In this document: piece by piece, positions 46,236 through 56,282 of the stretch
Numbering within the stretch: position 1 is the stretch's first letter
How the letters are laid out: each line of letters begins with the position of its first letter
Assembly: GCA_026210745.1 (NCBI GenBank)
Contig: CP110630.1
Coordinates: 4,960,001 to 5,024,000 of the forward strand
Origin: Exobasidium rhododendri
Lineage: Eukaryota > Basidiomycota > Exobasidiomycetes > Exobasidiales > Exobasidiaceae
DNA length: 64,000 nucleotides
Direction of reading: 5' to 3'
Notes under the pieces: generated by a model
Told to the model about the DNA's origin: nothing
What the model saw: the letters and a program-made list of their open reading frames with translations, nothing else
The model's database searches: none
Translations under genes and position numbers: made by a program

Positions 46236-49200
46236 ATGAGTCTGTCTCGCTCCAAAATCAATAGGACAGCCACAGACGATGCCGACGGAGAGGGAGACCT
46301 CGGACTGCAAGCCATGCACCTCGACAACTCTCCTCCAGCACGCAATAGACCTTTCGAAAGTCCACCTGGTCGGCCGCATACTCTTCAGGTGATCAAGAGT
46401 CGATTTGGATCTCAAGGGAATAAAAGTCGAAGCAGCATTTCAAGTTCTAGCACTCCTTCTTACTTCTCCAGCAAGGAAGATAGAGATGTACAGGAGCCGG
46501 CCAGGTCGCCTATTTCACCTGACCTTCCGGTCAGTACTGCCACTGCAGCACCACAAACTCCTCCTGTAAGCCCAAATGCTGACAGTTCCGATGTCAAGAC
46601 CCAGAATGGATCTGCTAAAGCCAACAGCAGTAAAAGCAAAACTCGCTTCTCCAAATTGCGAAAAGACGGACCGCTGACAGGTGACAGCAAGAGACCTTCC
46701 ATAACTCCCCGAACTACTTCCACTGCTACTTCTGCATCTACAAAAGCTGAGATGGAAGGAGCTAGGCCTCCACTCAGTAGTGCTACGAGCAATGGCGACC
46801 TTTCCAGCCCTATACCGAAATCAGAGTCACTCACTCTCACTAGTGGAACGTCACCTAATGGGCTCCTAGCAGATCTTCCCTTGCACGTCTCTAGTCGTCC
46901 TTCTTCCGCTTCGACGTCCAACTCTGTCGTAGCAATACCGGGAAGGGCGACTTCTCTGGCGAAAGAAAAGATTGTTTCGGGAAAGAGAGAGGACAAGAAG
47001 CCGTCATTTGAGCAGGCGAGTCAGCGAGCTGTCAATGGAGCGATTGGTAGCAGAACACTGGCTTCCGGTAGCTCGGTAAGCGGAAAGGCAATGGACGCAG
47101 ACGTTGAGTCGATTGCTGGTTCTAGCAAGATGGCACTACAGCGTTGGGTCCTTAGTGTTGGTTGCGTCAATTTTGACCTGGATAAAGGACCAGACTTGGA
47201 ATTCCTCTATCCTAGTCTAGGAATCAGCCGAGAAGAGCGAGATAACATCGCCTTTTCCTCCTTTCCAGATACGTCCATCTTCGACGATGGTCAAGCTGTA
47301 TTTTCTTGGCGAGTTCGAGAAGTCCCACTGGACTCTTCTGGCTCCGAAGCGCCTCTAATCGCTGGCTACAACTTATCATCCAGTCCTTCAAAGGCATCGA
47401 TGTCCAAGGCTCGTCATGGTAGTCATACTCGCTCTTCAACATTGCCAGGCAAGGTCTCGCCTGGTAACACCAGTGCACCAACATCTCCTGGTCATAAGAT
47501 TTGGAAATTTGAACGGAGCTGGATGCCGAGCCGGTCCATGTCGTCCGATGACACAAACGAAAAGGGAGAACAAGCATTGCATCGATCGAGTCCTGGTACC
47601 TCTCCGAAGCCTTCCAAAAGTAATCTGAAGAAGAATAGCTCAAACAATCTCGCAACACCCGCTTCCCCTCCCTCGGAAGTCCAAGATGAGAAGCCTCCAA
47701 TAGGTAGAATTGGCAGCAATGCCACGACTTCATCCACCTCTTCAGGAGAAAGAGGGTTGCCTGCTATGGAGGGCAGTGAAGCAATCACTGCCAACAAGTC
47801 GCACCAGCCTGCGCAAGCGAGCAGCTCTACTTCTTCAGCGGCAAACGTTGTGTCCAGGGTAGGTCGAAGCAGTAGGAGCAGCAATTTCATCCATGGCTAC
47901 TGCTTCTTTCGACAAAGAAAAGACGCCACGATTCGTAGAGGCTACTTTCAAAAGTCAGTCGTCATCCTATCTCATCTACCCTATGTGTCTTTGTTCAGTG
48001 AAATTGTCAAGAGATTGGGTCCGTTGTACTTTCAGAATGGCATGGCCGCTCTAGAGGCTTTTAGTCAGGATATTCAGAACTGGCCACCGCCAGAGCCTGG
48101 CGCTAGGATGCACTTGCCTCTACTCGGTTCAGTCATTTCCGTCGACTTGCCCTTTCATTCCAAATTCCAGACGTCGCTTTCAGCAGAGGCGAAGATCATA
48201 CAGGTCACCAACACAGCTGGAAAGGCGAGATCAGGCCTGCATGTAAGATCGGACGTCAACAATCGAACTGCAGAGAAGAACGGCAGCGGCGGCAGCGGCG
48301 GCGGCGGCGGCAACAATAACAACAATAACGAGGAACCGATCTTGGCTTCCATCCCCCTGACGCCCCTTTTTGAACTTTTTCGCGAGACGTTGGATGATCT
48401 ATGGCTGTTGTGGGAATGTCTTCTGCTTGCCGAACCAATCCTAGTGGTGGGACCGGATCCAAGGGTATGCTCGGAAGCGGTCTGGCATCTGCTTGATCTG
48501 ATTCGACCCATACCTTTTGCTGGTGACTTCCGACCCTTTTTCACCATCCACGATTACGATTTTCAGACACTCATCACGAAAAACAAGCCAAACGCCGGCG
48601 TCATCCTTGGTGTGACGAATCCATTCATGCTGCAAGCTTGCAAGCACTGGCCGCATGTCTTTAAAGTGGGAAAAGCAGCTATCAAGATGAGCGCTCGACT
48701 GGCCAACAGGAAGAGTGTGAACTCGTCTTCCGGCGGCTCAACGCAAGGGGCTAGTTCTGGTGGTGGTGGGGGGATCGCAGGAGGTAATTCGGCCGGCGGA
48801 GGAGGGCCAGAGCATGTGCCAGGACTGTTGAGCAAACGAAAGAGGAGGGTCAGCAAAGACCGTCCCTTGCTTCGAGAACTGACGGAGATGGCAGAAAAGG
48901 GAGGAGACGTGGAGGCAGCAAATGCAATGCTGCGTCGGTACTTTTCTGATCTCACTGAGCAGTTCCTTGCCCCTCTCAACCGGTACGTCTCCTCCCTGAT
49001 CCCTGCCGACTTCGACCTCTCCTCGCCAAGTCAGACACCGCGCATCAAACCGTTCAATTCGACCGCCTTCTTGGCTTCTCTGAAAGCCAACGGCACACCT
49101 CTACCCATCCGAAGTCGTAACCTACCCACGGGAGCAGCAGTCCGACAATCGCTCTACCACGAGTTCATACAGTGCCCAAACTTCTCGCTATGGCTACACG

Positions 49201-49685
49201 AGCGAATCAGTCTAGCAGAAGAGGAACAGTACAATCGAAAGCTGAAAGCGCTAGAGTCGGGAAACATCTTGGAGTATGTGTCGAAGAAGACGGAATTGGA
49301 AACGATAGATCTGTACAGTCGACTGAAGACGGAGATCCATCACATTGACGAGAAGCTGATCCAGAGCAAGAGGGATAGAGAATTGGAACCAAACAGTCGA
49401 TGGAAGACATCCCTAATGCAAGCGTCCTCATCGTCTGCTACCGTTGCAGCCCCCATTCGAGAGTCTTTCCCAGCTCTGGCACTATCTACTGAGCCTCTTA
49501 CTCTTTCGACGGCAAAGAAGATCGACGAGCAAATTCGTACGAGCGGGAACACTCTTACTACAGGTGAAAAGTCCTTGCTGACGAAGAAGATTCATCTGAT
49601 CGAGCAACTTGACACGCTCATCAAGGCGCTGTCGGCCGATCTACGAGATAGTCTGCAGCTGAAGAATGGAGGGCGGCAGCGTTGA
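46236..49685 (+). CDS. DENN domain protein, DENND6 (FAM116)-like
   Basis: Probable Rab guanine-nucleotide exchange factor in membrane trafficking; animal DENND6 acts on Rab14. Single exon, 1149 residues; the ATG at 46236 is the first in the frame. A Ser/Pro-rich N-terminus of about 290 residues precedes the uDENN start RWVLSVGCVNFDLDKGPDLEFLYPSLGISREERDNIAFSSFPDTS. Then GYCFFRQRKDATIRRGYFQKSVVILSHLPYVSLFSEIV and WPPPEPGARMHLPLLGSV, which are DENND6 hallmarks (FRQ..D...RGYFQKS...). The cDENN part includes LWLLWECLLLAEPILVVGPDPRVCSEAVWHLLDLIRPIPFAGDFRPFFTIHDYDF and GVILGVTNPF. Ser-rich and Gly/Asn loops are inserted between these blocks. The C-terminal 250 residues contain a second conserved region ending in coiled-coil-like sequence. 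Confidence 0.85.
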   Translation: MSLSRSKINRTATDDADGEGDLGLQAMHLDNSPPARNRPFESPPGRPHTLQVIKSRFGSQGNKSRSSISSSSTPSYFSSKEDRDVQEPARSPISPDLPVSTATAAPQTPPVSPNADSSDVKTQNGSAKANSSKSKTRFSKLRKDGPLTGDSKRPSITPRTTSTATSASTKAEMEGARPPLSSATSNGDLSSPIPKSESLTLTSGTSPNGLLADLPLHVSSRPSSASTSNSVVAIPGRATSLAKEKIVSGKREDKKPSFEQASQRAVNGAIGSRTLASGSSVSGKAMDADVESIAGSSKMALQRWVLSVGCVNFDLDKGPDLEFLYPSLGISREERDNIAFSSFPDTSIFDDGQAVFSWRVREVPLDSSGSEAPLIAGYNLSSSPSKASMSKARHGSHTRSSTLPGKVSPGNTSAPTSPGHKIWKFERSWMPSRSMSSDDTNEKGEQALHRSSPGTSPKPSKSNLKKNSSNNLATPASPPSEVQDEKPPIGRIGSNATTSSTSSGERGLPAMEGSEAITANKSHQPAQASSSTSSAANVVSRVGRSSRSSNFIHGYCFFRQRKDATIRRGYFQKSVVILSHLPYVSLFSEIVKRLGPLYFQNGMAALEAFSQDIQNWPPPEPGARMHLPLLGSVISVDLPFHSKFQTSLSAEAKIIQVTNTAGKARSGLHVRSDVNNRTAEKNGSGGSGGGGGNNNNNNEEPILASIPLTPLFELFRETLDDLWLLWECLLLAEPILVVGPDPRVCSEAVWHLLDLIRPIPFAGDFRPFFTIHDYDFQTLITKNKPNAGVILGVTNPFMLQACKHWPHVFKVGKAAIKMSARLANRKSVNSSSGGSTQGASSGGGGGIAGGNSAGGGGPEHVPGLLSKRKRRVSKDRPLLRELTEMAEKGGDVEAANAMLRRYFSDLTEQFLAPLNRYVSSLIPADFDLSSPSQTPRIKPFNSTAFLASLKANGTPLPIRSRNLPTGAAVRQSLYHEFIQCPNFSLWLHERISLAEEEQYNRKLKALESGNILEYVSKKTELETIDLYSRLKTEIHHIDEKLIQSKRDRELEPNSRWKTSLMQASSSSATVAAPIRESFPALALSTEPLTLSTAKKIDEQIRTSGNTLTTGEKSLLTKKIHLIEQLDTLIKALSADLRDSLQLKNGGRQR

Positions 49686-49793
49686 GTCAGTCCCTCCCTT
49701 CCTCTCCAGGGGACAACAAATTCGTATTCAGACAAGCACATCCACATAGATTGTGAGCCCCACTGGTACATCTTTTGACAGCATCAGCATACC

Positions 49794-52700
49794 TCATGCC
49801 ACCTCATCGCTGCTACTACCGCTGCTTTCTTCTGGCTTGTCCCGATCGTTCAACCATCGCATAGAGTAAGGCGCATTCTCACCAGGCCAATTAGAGTAGC
49901 CGCCTGCCTTCCGTTTCGAGGTAGAGGACATCTTCGCCTTGTCGTCATTTCCTCTCTCTCCTTCTTCTGCACCCCCCTCTAGCAGCCCTTCATGTCGAAT
50001 GCGCTGTACGTCTTCATCATCGTCGTCGTCGTCAAGACCCATACTTCGAGCTCGAATGTGACGCGGTAATTCTCCCGGCGTGACCGGTGTCGCTGTGCCT
50101 CCTAAATCATCGCCTTGTGTAGATTCATACCCACCTGCCTCACTCTCATGCATACTAGACATACCTCTTAGACCTTGTAATCTTCTCAGTTGAGCTCGAA
50201 GTTTCACACTCCCTGCTTTGGTAGTAGCAGATGAAGAAGAGGACGAGGCTTTGTTGATCGACGAGCTTGTCGACTTTCTTATGGAGAAGAAGTCGTCGTT
50301 GGTACCGTCCGTGTCTGACTGTGACGCGACACCTCCAGGGGTAGGGTACAGGGAAGCGGTGGGTAGTGCGGTGTCAATCTGACTGTCGTTCCCCTCTTCT
50401 ATGGCTCTGTCACTATCCTTATGATTGGCAACACCGTTATTTGTCGTGCCCGTTTCATGACTTTGGAGAGCTCGGAGTGCTTGTCTCGTGCTCTTCCGAC
50501 CGCTCTCGATTGCTCTTTCCAGTCGTACTCGATTCTCAATCATGTGCAACTTGGGGAACGTGACACTCAGGCCCACTTTGATCATTCTTGCCAACTCTTT
50601 ACGATCAGGATCAGACAGAATTCTTACCCAGTCCCACGCTCGCGTCTTTGGCCAAATTGTCACTGAGCCTGCAAAGTTCTGCAGAAAGACTGAAGCAGGT
50701 GGGGAAAATGTTAGCATATCCTTCGACAAAGGGGGCCCAAGTTTACCCTCTCCTCTACTCACCTCCACTCCAGTCTTGACCTAGCAACGAAGGCAGGAGA
50801 TCCAAATCTCGAATGATTTTGAAATTCATGGACAGATGCAGCTTCAAGACATGTTCGCTTGCGCTCAAGAAGAATCCGCCTCTCCAGCCTTTTCCCTTTC
50901 GATGTGCTACCGGTCTACCGGGCATTCCTTTTGGTGCAAAGAAGAAGAGATGCACATGCGGATTCACTTGACTTACAATGGGATAGTTCACGTTGAAGAG
51001 CGAATGAAGATCTTGTAGAGGAATGTCTACACGAAGACTGCCGTCCTTGAATCGATGGCCCCAATTCCACGGGACTGCCTTTCCATCTTTGTCTTTCTGC
51101 ATCAGACACACTGGATTCATTATGCCCGGTACCGCAGCAGAAGCTAAGAGAGAACTCCAAATGATACAATTCGGCGCTGTATGATAATTAAGGAGCTTGA
51201 CTGGGGAATGGCGATCTGCCGGAATGACGGAGATGTTCAACACCTTGCCCGTCTTTGCATAAGCCTCGGCGAATGTCATGGAGCCTCTCGTAAAGAATTG
51301 CGCCTTTTCAGCCCACTTTACAGTATCGAATCGAGCACCGGTTCGGTAGGCTCTGGGTGCCCAAATCAGCATAGATTCTTCACAGGCAGTGATGCGATCG
51401 GCCAATTCGGGTACCAGCATTCCCTTGAGTTCTTCATTTGTCCTTGTGCACGCTAGGGCTGCAATCAAGCCACCAGCAGAAGTGCCGGTGATAATCGAAG
51501 GAAGTAGATTGGAATCTAGTAAAGCCTTGACCAGTCCGACATGATAGTAGCCAAAGCTGCCTCCTCCACTCAGACATAATGCACTCCTGCCCATGTTCTT
51601 CTGCACGCCTCTGTAGAACGACCTTTTCTTCTGAGGTGAAACTCTTTCCGTTTGTCTGACATACTCAAGCGCTTCTTCCACTTCACTCAAGTAGCTCTCA
51701 ATAAGATACTTGGTCCCAAAGAATGTTTCACTGTACAGTCTGAAATTTTCCGTGCCAGCAAAGTTGTTACGCAAACACAGTTCCAGCACTCCCATGACCC
51801 CGTCGGCATCCTCTTTTTCTCTCATCTGTCGTAGACTGTTTGCGACCTTCTTCACTAGGATCCAATCGTACAGTCCAGATGCATCTTCCATCTTCCATCC
51901 TTCGTATCCAAGGTATTCATCCAACTCCAGCGCAACGTTTCTCCATTCCGTGGCATCTTTGGCTTTGCGTAAGCGACTACGCAGCTTTCCTTTCTTGCCT
52001 CTCCACGCAATGGCATACTCGATGACATTGACAATCTGTCTTATAAGCACGTAAGCAGTGAATTCAAGCGTGATTGTGAGAAAGATGAGCAGAAGCAGAG
52101 GAAAGCGAAGGAGCACATAGAGAAACCCTTCTCGATTACCAGAGTCGACGGTCTTCCTCCTTCTTCTTTGAGTCCTTTCTCGAATGGGTGCGAAATCACT
52201 AGCTGCCGCAATCCTCCCGATCTTGCGAGGATTGTTTGGCCTGGTCAATGTCAGCTTCGCATCTGGATCAGATGAATTTTCCTGCACTTCCTTTCGTGGA
52301 TCGTTGTTCTTGTTTGCGCTGTTATTGATGGTAGAATCCGAGCGTTCCTGTGACTTGGCAGTGTTCGAGCTGTGACCTAACTTGCTGAGGGCATTGAGAA
52401 CAGGTAGGGATGATGAAGCGGCCGCCGCTGAAGGGTCTTGCTGGCCTGCGTCATCCTGCAATGCTTCACTGAAAGCATTCACATCGTCTTCATTAACAAA
52501 TATCTCAGTCAGGAGTGGATTCAGTTGCTCCTCTACCTCGTCGTACCGGCTTCCTTCCAGCAAGTTCCGCGGTGATAGCAAGGAGAAGTGGGAGCTGGAA
52601 CGCCTCACTGGTCTATTCTTGGGCGTCCTCACTGAATATATGCTCGATGTGGAAGAAGAGGCAAAGGATGGTGTCTTTGAAGGCATTCCCCTCGGATGGC

Positions 52701-52815
52701 TGCCTTCTGCCTTGTCATTGCTATCGCCGTTACCTTTGTCCTGCCTTCTTTTAAACAGCCCACCTAGTTGCAGGCTAGAGAAAGGCGCCCCACCAGACTT
52801 TCTTTTTGCACTCAT
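49794..52815 (-). CDS. Patatin-like triacylglycerol lipase (Tgl3/4/5 family)
   Basis: Lipid-droplet lipase of the patatin type, mobilising stored triacylglycerol. Exons: 52815-50763 and 50689-49794, intron 73 nt (gtgagt...cttcag); 982 residues. A Ser-rich N-terminus leads to a hydrophobic segment (about 231-262) like the membrane hairpin before the patatin domain of fungal Tgl proteins. The domain contains ALCLSGGGSFGYYHVGLVKALLD (oxyanion GGGSFG 417-422), nucleophile motif GTSAGG at 444-449 (Ser446) and the catalytic-Asp motif KDGSLRVDIP. The exon 2 start FLQNFAGSVTIWP continues the conserved block, and WDWVRILSDPDRKELARMIKVG follows. The C-terminus is Ser/Asp-rich. Which of Tgl3, Tgl4 or Tgl5 is not clear. 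Both catalytic residues are present. Confidence 0.87.
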
Positions 52816-53380
52816 CCTTGAGCCACAACGAGGAAAGGAGGGGGTAACAGCCTTGGCGTTTCTGGAGGGGTGGCGAGGTGACCAGTGCTGGCCTACGTAC
52901 CGGATTCACAACTTGGTACAGAAATCCGAATTGGTTCCAGCTTCCTCTCCGAACGCTACCCAAGGGGGGGCCGCCTACTACGCTCGTGGCTGCCAACTAA
53001 AAGTGGAGGGGGGGGGAGAAATTGGATCTCGTTGTTCCTTGTCGGATTGAAACCGATCGACGCAACGCTTCACAAGAGTAAGAAGGTGTATGCCATGAGA
53101 TGTGTAAAGTAGCGCTTTTGCTTGTGAATGCTACCAGTGGGTGAAGCGCATCCTATTGTAGGCAACAGTGTGATCATTCGATAGCCTATGGCCATGAACG
53201 TCCTCCGTCGAGCTAAGATATGGATCCCCCAGGTGCGGCTGCTTGGGTCATGATCCGAGGATGAGCCACGTGGTTTTGTGTCCTGCACTTCCTTGCATCT
53301 CTTGTAAATGACAAAGGCTCAACACCACCTTTTCTTGTCGAGGATTCTACAGGTAGTAAATTGGTCCCCCACTCGTCGTC
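52816..53380. promoter_or_regulatory. Divergent promoter lipase / PAT1 with CACGTG
   Basis: 565 bp between start codons. CACGTG in the context CCACGTGG lies at 53267-53272, 109-114 bp upstream of PAT1. Two poly-G runs lie near the lipase start (about 52963-52970 and 53009-53017). Confidence 0.5.
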
Positions 53381-56110
53381 ATGTCCTTTTTCGGTTTCGA
53401 TACGAGCTTGCCCAGGGGAAAGAGCGAAAAGCCGAGTGATCCGTTTGATCCCACAGATGGAGATGATGATGCAGCCTTTGAAGAAAAGCTTCGAGGCTTA
53501 AAAGCAGGGGCGCAAGAAGACGTGGAAATCTATACTTGGGGAGGAAGGGGAGAAGGAGGGTACGATGGCCTGGGCGATTTGCTAGATGAAGCTGGAGATG
53601 ACTTGAATGATGATACTTTTGGATTCAGTAGCCAGCCAGTGGGCAAGGACTTCAACTTTGGTGGATCAGGAGGAGATGCAAAGCAGAATCGGACGACGAC
53701 CGCTGCCAATATTGGAAAAAGTAGTAGTAAGACCAACGACGCAGCATTTGCAAGTACTCTGGACGACTTTTGGTCTTTTCCGGGAGCAATTGCGAACCCG
53801 ACAGCCACTCAAGGAATCTCTACACCTGCTACACCAGCTTGGAATCAGCAAGCGACGTCCATTGCAGCAAGTACGCCTGCGCATAAAACACTCGAAGAGA
53901 TAGAAGCGGAGCTCAAGGCGAGTAGCGTTCAACAGCAGCCGCCAAAGCCAGTGTCAAGCAGCTTGAATGAGGCTCATAGGCCGTTGACTTTAGAGGAAGT
54001 AGAAGCCGAAATGCTTGCTAAGCGAGCTCAGCAAGTTTCAGCAGCCCCTTCCACAGCTGTTCCGGCAGAAGTATCGGCGTTGATGCAGCAGATGTCAATG
54101 GAACAAGATCGACGGGGCGTACCTCCCCCTCAGATCCTCCCTAGTGCTGCTTTCCCACCACTAGGAACGCAAGGTTCTCCAGCTCCTCCTCCCTCTCAAA
54201 GTATTCCATCTGATCCTCAGAGTCATCAGGCTCACCTTGCTAGAATGAAAGCACTTTTGGATGCGCTACCCACACCTCTTCAAGGCAGGATTCTCGCGCT
54301 ACCACCGTACATGCAATTTTCAGCAGTGGAGAGTACGGCTAGACAATTTCCTGCTCTGACAGTGGCTGGTCGGGTGGAAAAGCTACCTCAACAAATTGAG
54401 AATCCTCAAATGTGGCCTCGTGCAGACGGAAGTGTAGAAGAGGTGACTGCCATTCGAAGAATGATTGAGGCAGCATTTTTCATGATTGACCAAGCTGCTG
54501 AAGAGGAGCGCAAGAGACAGATTCGGCTATCCAAGATCAGCGCAATGTCAAAGTACAACAATTTGATGACATTGTCAGATAAAGACTTCATTACACGAAT
54601 TCAAGTCAGTCAATTGGTTACAAGCGACCCATATTCCGAAGACTTCTACGCCCATATATTCTTCGCTTTACGAGGTGGTGCGACTGGCAATCCCGGACTG
54701 ATGGGTAAGAAGGCAGCCACGACGGATATACCTACAGCTACGACCGGGAAAGGGAGGGCACGAAAACAGCAGCAAGCAAGTAAGAGAGACACTGCCATGA
54801 TCAGAATGCAGCAACAGGTAGAGAGGATTGTTCAGAATAGAAAGGAAAGAATCGAGAAGTCCACGCAAGGGGTCGCCCTTGAAGGTGCGCTAGGAAGAGT
54901 CAGCTTGAGTAGTACGAAGCAACCAAGACAGATGTTGCAAGTCGATTCTGTCAAGAAAGAGAAAGACAGCATTGCAAAGCAAGGAGAGGAGGAGGGAACA
55001 GGTCATGCTCAAGACGCTGTTCGACAGGCCTTGCAAGGGGCTAGTCTGGGAAGCCACCAAGACGGACTTCAGAAGAGACCTGCACTCACAAAGATGGAAG
55101 TACTTGGGATCCTGGAGAACCTGTATGATCTTGTTCTGTCCTTGGAGCAGTGGAGGCGGAATGCGCCTGCCAGTGCTGCTGATGAAAGCGACGAAAGTGA
55201 AGCCGTCTTGGAATGGAGACACAAACGAGATAGTCTCACAGCACAGCTATGGAGCGAATTGCGAGTGCTGGAACCGTTGGAGATCTCTGATCCTCATCCG
55301 TTTGTCTCTCTCCTGTCGACGGTCAAAGGCAAGAGATTGCTGCCGAGAGTGTTACGCCATCTGAGCAACGAACAGATCTTGACAGCCATGACGATGATTG
55401 TTGCAAGTTTCGACACGCTGGACGTAGTCAAGGACAGTGTCACCTTAGATGAGGCACCCCTTCAGCGTGGAACACGGATGGAGAAGAGGAACGATGTTCA
55501 AAGACAGACAGATGCTTTTGCTGCCAGCATTGTGCCCAGTATGCTGACATTGATGACGACGGCACCCATGCAGATCGTCAGTGGAATGTTGGCTCTCTTC
55601 ATCGAGCGCAATGACCCCATCAGAGTTGCCCAAAGCAAACCAGGCATAGCTTTCCTCACAATCTTTGTGTCCAGAGCAGAGACATTGAGACAACAAGCGG
55701 TGGATGGCCCGTCCCCAAATGAGCTGGCTCAATGGTCCGAGATCTTCAATCTACTTGTTCAGCGTCTCACCTTCTCACCCACTCAATTGGCCAGTCTATT
55801 CCCATCAACGAGAGCAAAGGTCAACTTACCGTTCGGCACCCCCATCGACCCAATCAGAAAGAATCAGCTTGAAGTGGAAGATCAGGATGTTTGGCAATTG
55901 ATGGCCGCTTTGGCGGTGAGTGCGAACATGAATCAACAGCAGCTCATCGTCACTGGCTTGAGAGAGAAGATCTTAGAGAACGTCTTGGAGGCCAAGGAAT
56001 GGAAGGCAAATCATCAAACGAACTCCGGCGAAGAAGGTGATATTCGGATCAAGAATGTCAATCTGCTCCTGCACGCTCTAAATCTGGACGCTGCCCAGAT
56101 CACTGTGTAG
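53381..56110 (+). CDS. PAT1: mRNA decay activator Pat1
   Basis: P-body factor that bridges the Lsm1-7 ring, Dcp2 decapping enzyme and Dhh1. Single exon, 909 residues, start at the first ATG. The N-terminus (MSFFGFDTSLP...) begins with a short conserved motif; FGFDT-like openings are found in Pat1 proteins. A Pro/Gln-rich middle follows, including two copies of a LEEIEAEL/LEEVEAEM motif, then RIQVSQLVTSDPYSEDFYAHIFFAL, the Lsm-binding/mid-domain block. The C-terminal alpha-helical domain includes ILENLYDLVLSLEQWRR, VSLLSTVKGKRLLPRVLRHLS and PNELAQWSEIFNLLVQRL. The end ALNLDAAQITV is typical. I see nothing missing. Confidence 0.88.
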   Translation: MSFFGFDTSLPRGKSEKPSDPFDPTDGDDDAAFEEKLRGLKAGAQEDVEIYTWGGRGEGGYDGLGDLLDEAGDDLNDDTFGFSSQPVGKDFNFGGSGGDAKQNRTTTAANIGKSSSKTNDAAFASTLDDFWSFPGAIANPTATQGISTPATPAWNQQATSIAASTPAHKTLEEIEAELKASSVQQQPPKPVSSSLNEAHRPLTLEEVEAEMLAKRAQQVSAAPSTAVPAEVSALMQQMSMEQDRRGVPPPQILPSAAFPPLGTQGSPAPPPSQSIPSDPQSHQAHLARMKALLDALPTPLQGRILALPPYMQFSAVESTARQFPALTVAGRVEKLPQQIENPQMWPRADGSVEEVTAIRRMIEAAFFMIDQAAEEERKRQIRLSKISAMSKYNNLMTLSDKDFITRIQVSQLVTSDPYSEDFYAHIFFALRGGATGNPGLMGKKAATTDIPTATTGKGRARKQQQASKRDTAMIRMQQQVERIVQNRKERIEKSTQGVALEGALGRVSLSSTKQPRQMLQVDSVKKEKDSIAKQGEEEGTGHAQDAVRQALQGASLGSHQDGLQKRPALTKMEVLGILENLYDLVLSLEQWRRNAPASAADESDESEAVLEWRHKRDSLTAQLWSELRVLEPLEISDPHPFVSLLSTVKGKRLLPRVLRHLSNEQILTAMTMIVASFDTLDVVKDSVTLDEAPLQRGTRMEKRNDVQRQTDAFAASIVPSMLTLMTTAPMQIVSGMLALFIERNDPIRVAQSKPGIAFLTIFVSRAETLRQQAVDGPSPNELAQWSEIFNLLVQRLTFSPTQLASLFPSTRAKVNLPFGTPIDPIRKNQLEVEDQDVWQLMAALAVSANMNQQQLIVTGLREKILENVLEAKEWKANHQTNSGEEGDIRIKNVNLLLHALNLDAAQITV

Positions 56111-56282
56111 GAGAAAAGTATTCGAAGTTGGTCTTGCAGGTGTATGACAAAGTAAAGAAAGAAGAGAAAACAAAAGAAGCAGAAAACAAAAATACAAATG
56201 ATCATAGGGACTGACTGAGTGATGGAGAGCATGGGGTTTGTGGTGATGACGATGCACTGTCATTCTCTCCATTCAATCTGTC